59,871 nucleotides of DNA from an uncultured Acidimicrobiales bacterium (GTDB lineage: Bacteria; Actinomycetota; Acidimicrobiia; Acidimicrobiales; SZUA-35). Under the pieces are notes generated by a model. That model was given only the letters and a program-made list of their open reading frames with translations. It had not been told where the DNA came from and made no database searches. Location of the stretch: contig CALHFG010000103.1 of the NCBI GenBank assembly GCA_938029215.1, positions 1 through 59,871 of the forward strand, written 5' to 3'. Below, piece after piece: positions 43,368 to 52,889 of the stretch; position 1 is the first letter of the stretch; every line of letters starts with the position of its first letter. Position numbers and translations under genes: made by a program.

Positions 43368-44228
43368 TTACTCGGCGGCGACTTCTTCGCCCTCTTTGGC
43401 ATGCGGTCCAGGGCACTTCTTAGCGTCGTCTTCGGAGACATCGCCGGTTGCGCCGGGGGTGAATTCAGGGTTTGCACAGGCCAGGAACAGTTCGAGGTCG
43501 ATCTCGTGATCGGGGAGGATCCCCTCGGCCACTTCACGCATGTGCTCCATCCACTCTTGGTACTCCGGAGCGCTGGTGTCTTCCCCGCCCAGTGTGGCCC
43601 GCTCGTGAAAGACGATGAGTTCCAGCTCGTTTTGGGTGAGACTCGGATAGTTCGGCATTACACCGCGGTTGCCAGCCACACGGACGCCCCCGGGCCGGGC
43701 GGAATCGCCGTACTCTTCGCCGGCGATCGCAGCTGAGCCCCGAACGATGTGAACGATCTGGTCGATTGGTTCAGGGAACGTGGCGTAGATCTCACCATCG
43801 GAAAACTGATATCCGACGCCACCGCCGCCGCCACCACCGTGGCAGCCGGCACAGCCTTGGCTGCCGTAGAGAGCAGCGGACTCGACGAACAACGGATCCT
43901 CAACGTCGGGCAACTGCATGGTGCCAGCGAAGGAGTAGGCCCACAGGAGCGCACAGAACGGGATGATGCCCATGGCCCACATCGGCATCTTCTTGCGCTC
44001 GAGCGATGCCTGAACATAGGCAGGGACCGGCTTTTCTGGCACCGGCTCGGGATCGCGAGGAATTGCCGCGGCGGCCTGAACTACTGCAGGGGGCTGGGCG
44101 GGGCCTGAGCTCGCGGATGCCTCGACAGCCGTCGAAGCCGATGCGTCCGCACCGCCTCCGTCGTCTCCGGTGGACTTTCCACGGCGCGCGGCGGACCGCT
44201 TGAGCAGGTGCTCGGGGATCTCAGTCAC
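43368..44228 (-). CDS. Membrane-anchored monoheme cytochrome c with N-terminal HLxxR motif
   Basis: A 286-residue c-type cytochrome, first gene of the bc operon. MTEIPEHLLKRSAARRGKS opens it, followed by an Ala/Pro-rich linker, one helix (about 82-102), and a periplasmic domain with CAGCH at 126-130 followed by a Gly-rich run. A likely distal Met is near VRVAGNRGVMPNYPSLT. The C-terminal end has two more Cys (CANPEF, KKCPG) that are not part of a CxxCH and may form a disulfide. GTG start 7 nt after TACACT. Confidence 0.9.
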   Translation of the reverse strand: MTEIPEHLLKRSAARRGKSTGDDGGGADASASTAVEASASSGPAQPPAVVQAAAAIPRDPEPVPEKPVPAYVQASLERKKMPMWAMGIIPFCALLWAYSFAGTMQLPDVEDPLFVESAALYGSQGCAGCHGGGGGGGVGYQFSDGEIYATFPEPIDQIVHIVRGSAAIAGEEYGDSARPGGVRVAGNRGVMPNYPSLTQNELELIVFHERATLGGEDTSAPEYQEWMEHMREVAEGILPDHEIDLELFLACANPEFTPGATGDVSEDDAKKCPGPHAKEGEEVAAE

Positions 44229-44235
44229 GGCGGAG

Positions 44236-44241
44236 AGTGTA
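44236..44241 (-). promoter_or_regulatory. Leaderless-type -10 hexamer of the bc-nuoABCD operon
   Basis: TACACT on the minus strand, 7 nt before GTG 44228. As all genes to nuoD (34322) follow with small gaps, it may drive the full bc-nuoABCD transcript of about 10 kb. Confidence 0.5.
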
Positions 44242-44314
44242 GAGGCACTCGAACCGCGCGAACGACTCCTGCACGTTGCGATTTCATTTATTCCATCGTT
44301 TGGGTATGGCCGAT

Positions 44315-46639
44315 TTAGGGCGCCGTACCGGTCGAAAGAATGAAGCCCGGCTGCTCAGTGATCTCGACGAGCAGCGTGGCCAGCGACTCGCCGGCCTGGA
44401 GCCTGGTGGAAAAGGTCAATGCCTCGGCGGCATCGATGCCCGCTGACTCGGCGATAACGCTAATGAGATCATCACCGACGTGGTCGGCCCAGACGGCCTG
44501 AAACTCATCGGACTGGCTGAGTTCAAACGCCACCGTGCGTAGCGAACTGCCTCGCCGTCGGTCGACCAAGCGGTCGAGCTCCGCCGGGGCCGGCGCCCGC
44601 CGGAGGAGTCCAATGTGTAGACGCTCGACCGATCCTGCCAGTGACGATTGCGGAGGCATCGTGCCGGTCGAAGTCACAAACTCTTGGCTCTCACTGATCC
44701 ACAGAACGACCGTTCCACGAGAAGTCCCAGCTTGCAGGAGGCCAAGCCAGTATCGGTAGCCGTCGGCGTCAGGCAGTCGACCCAGTACGTTTCGGTAGAT
44801 CTGATCCACGAACTCTTCGTCGGTCAGCGACCCGTATGTCGCCGCAAACTCTGCGGAGGCTGCGAACTCGGTGGAGACCGACTCGATGGACACCGACTGG
44901 GACCGCACCCGTCGCCAGTAGTCCATCCCCTCAGCATCGGGAGTTCGACCAAAGTAGGCCGCATACAGGCGTGAAAGTTGGCCGTCGAGCGGCATTGGTC
45001 GAACCGGACCGGGCGCCAGCCCGAGAAGCGACGTTTCGGTCCACAGGCCACCACCCACGCGGTTCTGGCCCCGAACCCGGAACCAATACCGGCCAGGCGC
45101 CAGGTTGGTTGACCACGCGGTGTCCACAACGGTGGCCGCCTTCCACGCGCGGTCGGTGGCGCCGCGGTAGTTCACCTCATATGAGGTGACCGCTTCACCG
45201 GAGTCGATCGGCGGTGCCCACAACACATCAATCCCGTTGCTGTCGGCGCGAGCCGAGAGTTCAGTAACCAGGTTGGGGTTGGCCGGCAACAACAACGTGG
45301 TGCCGATCGACTGACTCGACGGGGTGTCGGGCCGTTCCCCGGTAATGGAAAGCTGATAGCTGGTGCCGTTCTGAAGGCCTCGAAGGCTGAGCGACGATGA
45401 TCGGGCCCCATCGACGGTTCTCGTGACAGGCTCAGGGATGGGACCCGACGATGCCAAAGGCGTTACCTCCAGCTCATAGCGTTCCGAAAACGCTCCGACC
45501 TCGTTCCAGTCTTCGGTCCACGTCACCTCGACCGAACCCGATTTCACGTTGATGTCGGCCAACGTGGGCTCGAGTAGTGGCGCAGCAATTGTCCAACCCA
45601 CCTGGCTCAAGACGCCTAGAACGGCGGCATCGATGTCTCGCTGGATCTCGCCGTTCTTCAAAGCCGGCGTCATCATCGCCCCCGGCTCGTCTTCACCGAT
45701 CGATTCATCGAAGTGGCTGTAGGAGGATCCGTTCACGAACCTCGATGGCGAATGAACCGGCATCAGGCGACCAAAACCGATATCGACCCGAAGCGAATCG
45801 GAGGTGAGCGCATCCAGTGCATCCTCCATTGGCAGATCGATCACCGTCTGGCCGTCGGCGGTCTCAAGAAAGTCGTCGTAGATAGACGGGGATTCTTGAT
45901 CGATCGAAAGCGATCCATCCCTACTTCGCAGAGCCGACCCCAGGAAGCCGAGACCGTGGGCTATTTCGTGCAGCACCACCGAGTACAGATCGATCTGTCC
46001 GACTCCGGGAGCACCATCGGTTCCGATATACCAGTCATCGCCGAGTCCGCTGTTGAGCTCGACAAGCACCTCGGGCGTGTCTGGGCCATTCACGTCGAAG
46101 TTGGCCAGCTGATTGGCCAGCGCCGCCGGATACCAACGATCGGTCGGGAACCGATCGGCGTTGCGATATTCGCCCTCGGTTCCAGCTTGCCCCAGCAACC
46201 GAACTCCAAGGTCGGTCCATCGCACGGAGATCTCGACCGGAGCGGTGGGCGACAACGCCAACGATCGATCCCATTCGGCCACTGCGGCGTCGATGACGGC
46301 CCGCACCGAGGCCGGCGTGCTGGTCTCATACGTCGTGGTCATCGAGCCGTCACGTCGATTGCCCACCAGTGCGCCTGAGCGTTGGCCTTGAGCGCCATCG
46401 AGGCCGAGCGATCGGCCAGGGGCGCGCAATGGAGGAACGGATGCTCGATGCTCATGACCGTCGGTGGTCTCAACAACTGCCTCGACCGAGCGTCGCTCGA
46501 TAGTGGACTCGCCCTGAGCGTCAACCGGGGACGCGGCCAGTACAGCTGCCAACAACGACAGCGCGAGCAGGGTAACAACAGCCCCATGAGCCGGGACAGA
46601 GCTCAGCCCCGCTGCGTTGCGCATGGGGCCGGTGAGCAC
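44315..46639 (-). CDS. Secreted HExxH metalloprotease-like protein with Fn3 and DUF4214 domains
   Basis: A 774-residue exported protein. Signal peptide in the first 45 residues (hydrophobic stretch GAVVTLLALSLLAAVLAAS), then a zinc-binding domain with HEIAHGLGFLG; the metzincin third His is not at the usual place. Two fibronectin type III repeats (about residues 425-600) and two DUF4214-type helical repeats at the C terminus follow (LSRLYAAYFGRTPDAEG, IYRNVLGRLPDADGYRYW). GTG 46639 is preferred: TACGCT lies 6 nt upstream. ATG 46624 is in frame and keeps the signal peptide. Divergent from pgi with overlapping -10 hexamers. Confidence 0.82.
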   Translation of the reverse strand: MLTGPMRNAAGLSSVPAHGAVVTLLALSLLAAVLAASPVDAQGESTIERRSVEAVVETTDGHEHRASVPPLRAPGRSLGLDGAQGQRSGALVGNRRDGSMTTTYETSTPASVRAVIDAAVAEWDRSLALSPTAPVEISVRWTDLGVRLLGQAGTEGEYRNADRFPTDRWYPAALANQLANFDVNGPDTPEVLVELNSGLGDDWYIGTDGAPGVGQIDLYSVVLHEIAHGLGFLGSALRSRDGSLSIDQESPSIYDDFLETADGQTVIDLPMEDALDALTSDSLRVDIGFGRLMPVHSPSRFVNGSSYSHFDESIGEDEPGAMMTPALKNGEIQRDIDAAVLGVLSQVGWTIAAPLLEPTLADINVKSGSVEVTWTEDWNEVGAFSERYELEVTPLASSGPIPEPVTRTVDGARSSSLSLRGLQNGTSYQLSITGERPDTPSSQSIGTTLLLPANPNLVTELSARADSNGIDVLWAPPIDSGEAVTSYEVNYRGATDRAWKAATVVDTAWSTNLAPGRYWFRVRGQNRVGGGLWTETSLLGLAPGPVRPMPLDGQLSRLYAAYFGRTPDAEGMDYWRRVRSQSVSIESVSTEFAASAEFAATYGSLTDEEFVDQIYRNVLGRLPDADGYRYWLGLLQAGTSRGTVVLWISESQEFVTSTGTMPPQSSLAGSVERLHIGLLRRAPAPAELDRLVDRRRGSSLRTVAFELSQSDEFQAVWADHVGDDLISVIAESAGIDAAEALTFSTRLQAGESLATLLVEITEQPGFILSTGTAP

Positions 46640-46645
46640 GTTGAA

Positions 46646-46651
46646 AGCGTA
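46646..46651 (-). promoter_or_regulatory. Leaderless-type -10 hexamer of the first DUF4214 protein
   Basis: TACGCT on the minus strand, 6 nt before GTG 46639. Overlaps by two bases the pgi hexamer on the plus strand. Confidence 0.5.
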
Positions 46652-46655
46652 GGCT
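46650..46655 (+). promoter_or_regulatory. Leaderless-type -10 hexamer of pgi
   Basis: TAGGCT, 7 nt before ATG 46663, with no Shine-Dalgarno sequence. Confidence 0.5.
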
Positions 46656-46662
46656 CTTCGAC

Positions 46663-48177
46663 ATGCAACTGTCACCAGCTCTGGGACCAATACACCAAGC
46701 GGTAACACAGTCCATCGAATCGCTCGCCGCCCGGAGCGCCGTGGAGCGCATGTGGCAAGGCGATCACACGTTGTGGGCCGAGGATCCAACAGAAATCTCC
46801 GACCGCCTCGGGTGGTTGCATGTCCTCGACCAGATGAACGCGTCCGTCTCAGAAATGGAGATGTTTGCGGCAGGCGTTCGCGCCGATGGTCTCACCAAGG
46901 CTGTCATCTGCGGGATGGGAGGTTCCTCGCTGTTCCCCGAGGTACTGGCAAAGATGTTCCCCTATGCCGACGGAATGCCCATCACAATCCTCGACACCAC
47001 CGATCCGGCCGCGTTGGATCGGGTTCTGTCCGATCGAGAAATCACCGACACGTTGTTTGTGGGTGCGTCCAAGAGTGGCACCACGATCGAGACTCGCAGC
47101 CAACTTGAGACGTTCTGGAGCCGACTACAACGCGGGTCGCAGTTCACGGTCATCACCGACCCTGGTTCTGCCCTCATTCCCCTGTCCGACCAGAACGGGT
47201 TTCGACGAGTTTTCCTCAACCCCGCCGACGTCGGAGGCCGCTTTTCAGCCCTTACCTACTTCGGTCTTTTGCCCGGGGCGTTGGCAGGGGCGCCCATCGC
47301 TCGGATTCTTGGCACCGCGCTCGATCTGCGACCCGCCCTCAAACGCACCGAAGGGTCTAACCCCGGGATCGTTCTCGGCGCCGCCATGGCGGTGGCAGCC
47401 CAACAGGGTCAAGACAAGCTCACGCTGTTGTTGGACGATCGAATCGCACCGCTCGGCGCGTGGTTGGAGCAGTTGATCGCCGAGTCGACCGGCAAGGACG
47501 GCCAGGGCATCGTGCCGATCGTCGATGAGACACCCTCCGCCGAGGCTTATGGTCCAGACCGCTTCTTCGTCGTGGTGGGTGAACCTCGAGGCGCCGAACA
47601 TATCCCGGAGGGCGCACCCCGAATCACGCTGTCGCTCGCTGATGAGCTGGAACTCGGGGCACAGGTCATCCTGTGGGAGTTCGCGACCGCCGCCGCCGGT
47701 GCGGTCCTCGGCGTCAATCCATTCGACCAGCCCAACGTCGCGTCTGCGAAGATCGCCACCTCAGAGATTCTGGCGGGCGGGATCCCAGCGATACCGCTCT
47801 CCCCGGTGCCAGCGTTGATTGAACAACTTCGCGAGGGCGATTACTTGAACCTCCTCGCCTACATCGACGGGGCGTCTAGCTCGGCTGATCGACTGCGACG
47901 AAAGTTGAGCGAGCTCGGGCGAAGGTATGGCGTAGCAACCACCTTCGGGGTCGGACCCCGGTACTTGCACTCGACCGGCCAACTACACAAAGGAAACCCC
48001 GACAACTTCGTCGCCATTCAGATCGTGTCCGATGATCGGACGGACGTCCCTGTTCCGGGTGAACGGTTTACCTTCGGTCAACTAAAGGCTGCTCAAGCCG
48101 CCGGCGACTACCGGGCACTGCAAGATGTCGGCGCACGAGTGGGGCGAGTCGTGCTCACAGAGTTCCTCGACGCGTAG
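46663..48177 (+). CDS. pgi: Glucose-6-phosphate isomerase
   Basis: Glycolytic enzyme interconverting glucose-6-phosphate and fructose-6-phosphate, 504 residues. SIS-domain phosphate site: VICGMGGSSLFPEV, then FVGASKSGTTIETRSQLE, with the later TFGVGPRYLHSTGQLHKGNP (catalytic His/Lys end). The opening MWQGDHTLWAEDPTEISDRLGW resembles the Pgi half of the bifunctional transaldolase/Pgi proteins of Actinobacteria, but no transaldolase is attached here. It is bracketed by two DUF4214 proteins on the other strand. Confidence 0.92.
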   Translation: MQLSPALGPIHQAVTQSIESLAARSAVERMWQGDHTLWAEDPTEISDRLGWLHVLDQMNASVSEMEMFAAGVRADGLTKAVICGMGGSSLFPEVLAKMFPYADGMPITILDTTDPAALDRVLSDREITDTLFVGASKSGTTIETRSQLETFWSRLQRGSQFTVITDPGSALIPLSDQNGFRRVFLNPADVGGRFSALTYFGLLPGALAGAPIARILGTALDLRPALKRTEGSNPGIVLGAAMAVAAQQGQDKLTLLLDDRIAPLGAWLEQLIAESTGKDGQGIVPIVDETPSAEAYGPDRFFVVVGEPRGAEHIPEGAPRITLSLADELELGAQVILWEFATAAAGAVLGVNPFDQPNVASAKIATSEILAGGIPAIPLSPVPALIEQLREGDYLNLLAYIDGASSSADRLRRKLSELGRRYGVATTFGVGPRYLHSTGQLHKGNPDNFVAIQIVSDDRTDVPVPGERFTFGQLKAAQAAGDYRALQDVGARVGRVVLTEFLDA

Positions 48178-48205
48178 CGCTTCGGATGGCGCTCCGATTC
48201 GTCGA

Positions 48206-49798
48206 CTAGTACGGGTGGGCCCCGATGAACTCGGGCGCAGCTGCAATCCAGCGAACCACCGTTCCCCGCGTGAGACGGCCCCGATTGAGGAGACCGAGCC
48301 AGTAGACGAATCCGTCGTTGTCTCGCTCGCGCCCGAGGACGTTCTGATAGATGACAGCCAGATAGTCCTCGTTGCTTCGCAGCTTGCCGTAACGACTGCG
48401 GAACTCGCCCGACCCGGCGAACGCTTCTGCGATCGCATCCAGCGATACACCGGAACGATGAACACCGATCCAGTAGGCCGCACCGCCCACATCGGGCTCG
48501 CGGTTGAAGAAGGCCCAGTACAGGCGGAGCACGTCGCCGTACCGGGGCAGATAGTCGGGAGCGGCAACGAGCTGCGACAACGTCCCGGCTTCGGCCATGA
48601 TCGGAACGGTTCCGGAAACCGGTATCGACGTGATGTTTCCCGTTCGGTCGATCAGCGAGATCTCCAGAGCTGCATCGCGAACCGAGGCAGGTACCACGTA
48701 CTGCTCCACTGCTCCCGGCAAGTCCGTAGAAGTAAGTAGGCGACCTGACCGATAGGCCCGGATGCGAACGACTTCAGCCGGTGGCGCAGATGCGGACGAG
48801 CTGTTGTTCCAGCGGAGAACACGACCATCGAACCGGAGGTCGGCGGGCTCTGCTGGAGGAACCGTCGTGGGATAGCCCAACCGGCTTAGTGCACCAACGA
48901 CCGGCGCATCCAGCTGGTGTCGGGCGCCCTGTATCAGTCCGCCGTACATCAACGCACCGGGTTCGGTGTCGGTGGGCGATACCGCATTGCCAAAGTGCGA
49001 GGCGCCACGGCCACCTTCAGAGTCGAGCGGAAGTAGCCAACCGCCACCGACGTCGAACCAAATCTCATCGGCAGCAAACGCAGCCGACTGACGTGCAGCG
49101 CTGAGATTCACCAGGGGACGGCCACCCGACGACAGGTTCTGATCAAATACCTGTGTACGACCGGAAAGAACGCGCTGGCCCCGAGCGTTCAACGTGGTGT
49201 CTACAGAGAAGCCAAGCGCATGCACAAGTTCATGGGCAAATGCGGACCGAAAGTCATAGCGCGTCGGCGGCACATCGGGTCGAGACCCGAAGTACCACGG
49301 TTGGTTCGACGCCATGGAAACAAAGCCGTCGACGTCCTGCTTTGCGTGGTGACCGCCAAAAACAACATCGGCCACCGCGGCTGGATAATACGCTCCATCT
49401 CGTTGCACGAGCACTGGACCGCCGACGCCCAACCCTCCCTGTACGGTCCAACCGACCGCTACTTGCACCGAACCAGGCGGGAATGCGAACACCGACTCGA
49501 ACTGGGTCACGACGTCCACGACCGCTGATCTCACGTGAGTCGGCACATTCGAATCGAAGACGGGCGAGACGCCTGGAGCCGAGGCCAAGGCTTGGGCTTG
49601 CGCAGCGACCGAAACGTCTACCGCAGTGTCGGGACCGATCGCTTGTGCATCAGTCGTTGCGGACACCGGCGCGGCGAAACCCATCAACAACACTGCCGTG
49701 AGGGCAGCAAGAAGTAGTCGACGAGCGACGGGTGCGCTTGCGAGCGCTCCGGAGAGATCGGACTGAACCGATGAAGCGGAAGATCGTTGCATTTGCAT
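48206..49798 (-). CDS. Secreted HExxH metalloprotease-like protein with DUF4214 domain
   Basis: A 530-residue exported protein, paralogue-like to the protein at 44315-46639. Signal peptide with hydrophobic core LLLAALTAVLLMGFAAP ending about SATTDAQA; a zinc-motif region HELVHALGF in FAHELVHALGFSVDT; no fibronectin repeats; and a C-terminal DUF4214 pair (VLRLYWAFFNREPDVGGAAYW, VIYQNVLGRERDNDGFVYW). It lacks the Fn3 linker and is shorter. ATG 49798 is chosen; upstream there is no TANNNT at the leaderless distance, but a short inverted repeat (ACGGAG, CTCCGT, 49802-49825) precedes it. Confidence 0.8.
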   Translation of the reverse strand: MQMQRSSASSVQSDLSGALASAPVARRLLLAALTAVLLMGFAAPVSATTDAQAIGPDTAVDVSVAAQAQALASAPGVSPVFDSNVPTHVRSAVVDVVTQFESVFAFPPGSVQVAVGWTVQGGLGVGGPVLVQRDGAYYPAAVADVVFGGHHAKQDVDGFVSMASNQPWYFGSRPDVPPTRYDFRSAFAHELVHALGFSVDTTLNARGQRVLSGRTQVFDQNLSSGGRPLVNLSAARQSAAFAADEIWFDVGGGWLLPLDSEGGRGASHFGNAVSPTDTEPGALMYGGLIQGARHQLDAPVVGALSRLGYPTTVPPAEPADLRFDGRVLRWNNSSSASAPPAEVVRIRAYRSGRLLTSTDLPGAVEQYVVPASVRDAALEISLIDRTGNITSIPVSGTVPIMAEAGTLSQLVAAPDYLPRYGDVLRLYWAFFNREPDVGGAAYWIGVHRSGVSLDAIAEAFAGSGEFRSRYGKLRSNEDYLAVIYQNVLGRERDNDGFVYWLGLLNRGRLTRGTVVRWIAAAPEFIGAHPY

Positions 49799-49883
49799 TT
49801 AACGGAGAGCGGGCGGAGACTCCGTAATTGCATTCCAGCAGCAAAGTAGACCCAGTTGAGAGAGCATTTGTGCCCAGGCTAGT

Positions 49884-50420
49884 TCAGTGCAAACTTTCGC
49901 GCTGCGAGCCGTAAATCCGGGCCTCGCCCACCACGAACGTCAGCACCGAAGCGGGCGCCCCGACCGAGAAACGGTTGATGGTTGTTAGCTGCCAGCCGGC
50001 GTGGCGAACCATCGCAGGAATGTCTCGATCGAACGACAGACCGATTCGCCGTTTGAGCATTCGTTTTGCAAACCTCTGGAACACCGAACCAACGCCAACG
50101 CCAAGGGTTGGTTCGATAAAAACGAGCCGCGAACCTTCGGCCATCGTCTCCCGCAGAACTACCAGCTGCGATGGCTGAGTAGAACGATCCCAAAGCGACA
50201 GATACACCAGCACCGTGACCGGACTCGTTTGCTTTTGCACCCAGCCAACGACGTCCTTCAGTCGATCTGCGGTCACGGGCGCCACCGGAGCGTTCGGTCC
50301 CAATCGGTGAGTCACCCATTTGTTCAGTGCCGAAACGTCGTGGCGCCGCACGATGCAAACCGGTCCCTGGATGTCTGCGATAACGGCATCCAGCTGGTCG
50401 ATCAGCTCGGTCTCGGACAC
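49884..50420 (-). CDS. Methyltransferase-like C-terminal fragment (unassigned)
   Basis: A protein of about 178 residues, start uncertain (GTG 50420 chosen; TTG 50489 would overlap the lysC stop). The last 100 residues resemble the C-terminal half of a class I SAM methyltransferase (LRETMAEGSRLVFIEPTLG, then MVRHAGWQLTTINRF), but no SAM-binding Gly-rich motif is present, so it may be a truncated or degenerate relative. It follows lysC on the same strand and may be co-transcribed; no function can be given. Confidence 0.6.
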   Translation of the reverse strand: MSETELIDQLDAVIADIQGPVCIVRRHDVSALNKWVTHRLGPNAPVAPVTADRLKDVVGWVQKQTSPVTVLVYLSLWDRSTQPSQLVVLRETMAEGSRLVFIEPTLGVGVGSVFQRFAKRMLKRRIGLSFDRDIPAMVRHAGWQLTTINRFSVGAPASVLTFVVGEARIYGSQRESLH

Positions 50421-50472
50421 GCCGAGGCGACCCGACCCGAAGGCGTCAGAACGAACCTCGGACGATTGGATG

Positions 50473-51696
50473 TCAGTCGTCCAATCCAAAGGCGCTGTGC
50501 AAGATCTGCACGGCTTCCTCAGCCCGGCCGGCTGCAACAACACAGCTGATCCGGATGGCGCTGGTGGAAATCATCTCGATGTTGATGTCGTTCGCCGCCA
50601 AGGTTTCGAACATTGTGGCGGCCACACCCGGATTGGACTTCATTCCGGCGCCGACAACCGAGACGCGGCCAATCGCCTCGTCAGCAGTCATTCGTTCAGC
50701 CCCAATTTGGGCGAGCAGTCCGCCTTCAAGGAACGTGGTGGTTCGAGTGACGTCTTCGGTGGGGACGGTAAAGGAGATATCGGTCCGGCCCTGCTCCGAA
50801 ACGTTCTGAACGATCATGTCTACGTTGACCGAGTGATCGGCGAGCGCTCGGAACAGTTGGGCAGAGACGCCCGGCTTGTCAGGGACATCCACAACGGTGA
50901 CCTTCGACTCGGAAAGGTCGTGCGTGACGGCTCGGATGATTGGACGCTCCACGGCGTTCTCCTCTGCATATTCTCGAACTACAAACGTTCCCGACTCCCA
51001 CGTGAACGCGGAGCGGATGTGAAGGGGTACCCCATAGTTATGGGCAACTTCGACCGAACGCATGGCCGGCTTGGGGCAACCGGTGGCCGTCATCTCCAAC
51101 AACTCATCAAACGTGATCTCAGCCATCTTTTGGGCGGAGTCGACCACCCGAGGATCGGCGGAGAATACGCCGGATACATCGGTGTAAAGCTCACACATCT
51201 CGGCGTTCAGGACTTGAGCAAGGGCAACAGCCGTGGTGTCGGATCCACCGCGCCCAAGAAACGTGACATCTCGTTCGGACGAGACACCCTGGCTGCCCGC
51301 TACAACGGGCACGATGCCCTGATCCAACGCGGCTTCGATTCGTACGGGCGTGATCTCGAGAATCTTGGCGTTCTCATGATTGGTGTCGGTGTTGAACCCC
51401 GCCTGACTGCCCGTGAAGGACTGCGCCGGAACACCGATGTCGGACAGCGCCATGGCAACGAGAGCGCAGGCCTTTCTTTCGCCTGCGGTGATCAACATGT
51501 CCATCTCACGACCGGGGCGATCTTTGGCTACCTCGTGGGCCATCCGCAAGAGTTCGTCTGTTTCCTTGCCCATAGCCGAGATGACCAGAACGACATCTTG
51601 GCCCCGGCGCTTACACCTCGCCACGTGATCCGCAACGGTCCGAATGCGATCGGGATCCGCGACCGAGGTCCCTCCAAATTTCTGCACGACGCGCAC
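50473..51696 (-). CDS. lysC: Aspartate kinase
   Basis: First enzyme of the aspartate family (lysine, threonine, methionine), 407 residues, with the kinase domain marked by VVQKFGGTSVADPDRIRTV, ITAGERKACALVAMAL and FLGRGGSDTTAVALAQ, followed by two ACT regulatory domains (SKVTVVDVPDKPGVSA, GRVSVVGAGMKSNPGV), the feedback-inhibition sites. GTG 51696 is chosen over an upstream frame from 51723 because the kinase motif begins there and TACCCT lies 6 nt upstream. Divergent from asd, a layout fitting joint control of the pathway. Confidence 0.93.
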   Translation of the reverse strand: MRVVQKFGGTSVADPDRIRTVADHVARCKRRGQDVVLVISAMGKETDELLRMAHEVAKDRPGREMDMLITAGERKACALVAMALSDIGVPAQSFTGSQAGFNTDTNHENAKILEITPVRIEAALDQGIVPVVAGSQGVSSERDVTFLGRGGSDTTAVALAQVLNAEMCELYTDVSGVFSADPRVVDSAQKMAEITFDELLEMTATGCPKPAMRSVEVAHNYGVPLHIRSAFTWESGTFVVREYAEENAVERPIIRAVTHDLSESKVTVVDVPDKPGVSAQLFRALADHSVNVDMIVQNVSEQGRTDISFTVPTEDVTRTTTFLEGGLLAQIGAERMTADEAIGRVSVVGAGMKSNPGVAATMFETLAANDINIEMISTSAIRISCVVAAGRAEEAVQILHSAFGLDD

Positions 51697-51702
51697 CGGA
51701 TC

Positions 51703-51708
51703 AGGGTA
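51703..51708 (-). promoter_or_regulatory. Leaderless-type -10 hexamer of lysC
   Basis: TACCCT on the minus strand, 6 nt before GTG 51696. Confidence 0.5.
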
Positions 51709-51773
51709 ACGGCAGGGGCCCAAATCTCGCTGCGCCGAGCCGAGGAGATATTCCCGAATGACGCGTGGAATAA

Positions 51774-52823
<1,050 letters not shown>

Positions 52824-52824
52824 T

Positions 52825-52840
52825 ATTGCTCCCGAGCAAT
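52825..52840. other. Short palindrome after asd
   Basis: ATTGCTC-CC-GAGCAAT, two nt after the asd stop, with perfect 7-base arms but a 2-nt centre, too tight for a hairpin in RNA; more likely a protein site or chance. A second stem AGTGC/GCACT (52860-52876) follows. Neither has a U-tract. Confidence 0.35.
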
Positions 52841-52889
52841 CTGAGGGGTCGCACCCAAAAGTGCAAAGCAAGCACTAATCTCAGAGGCC

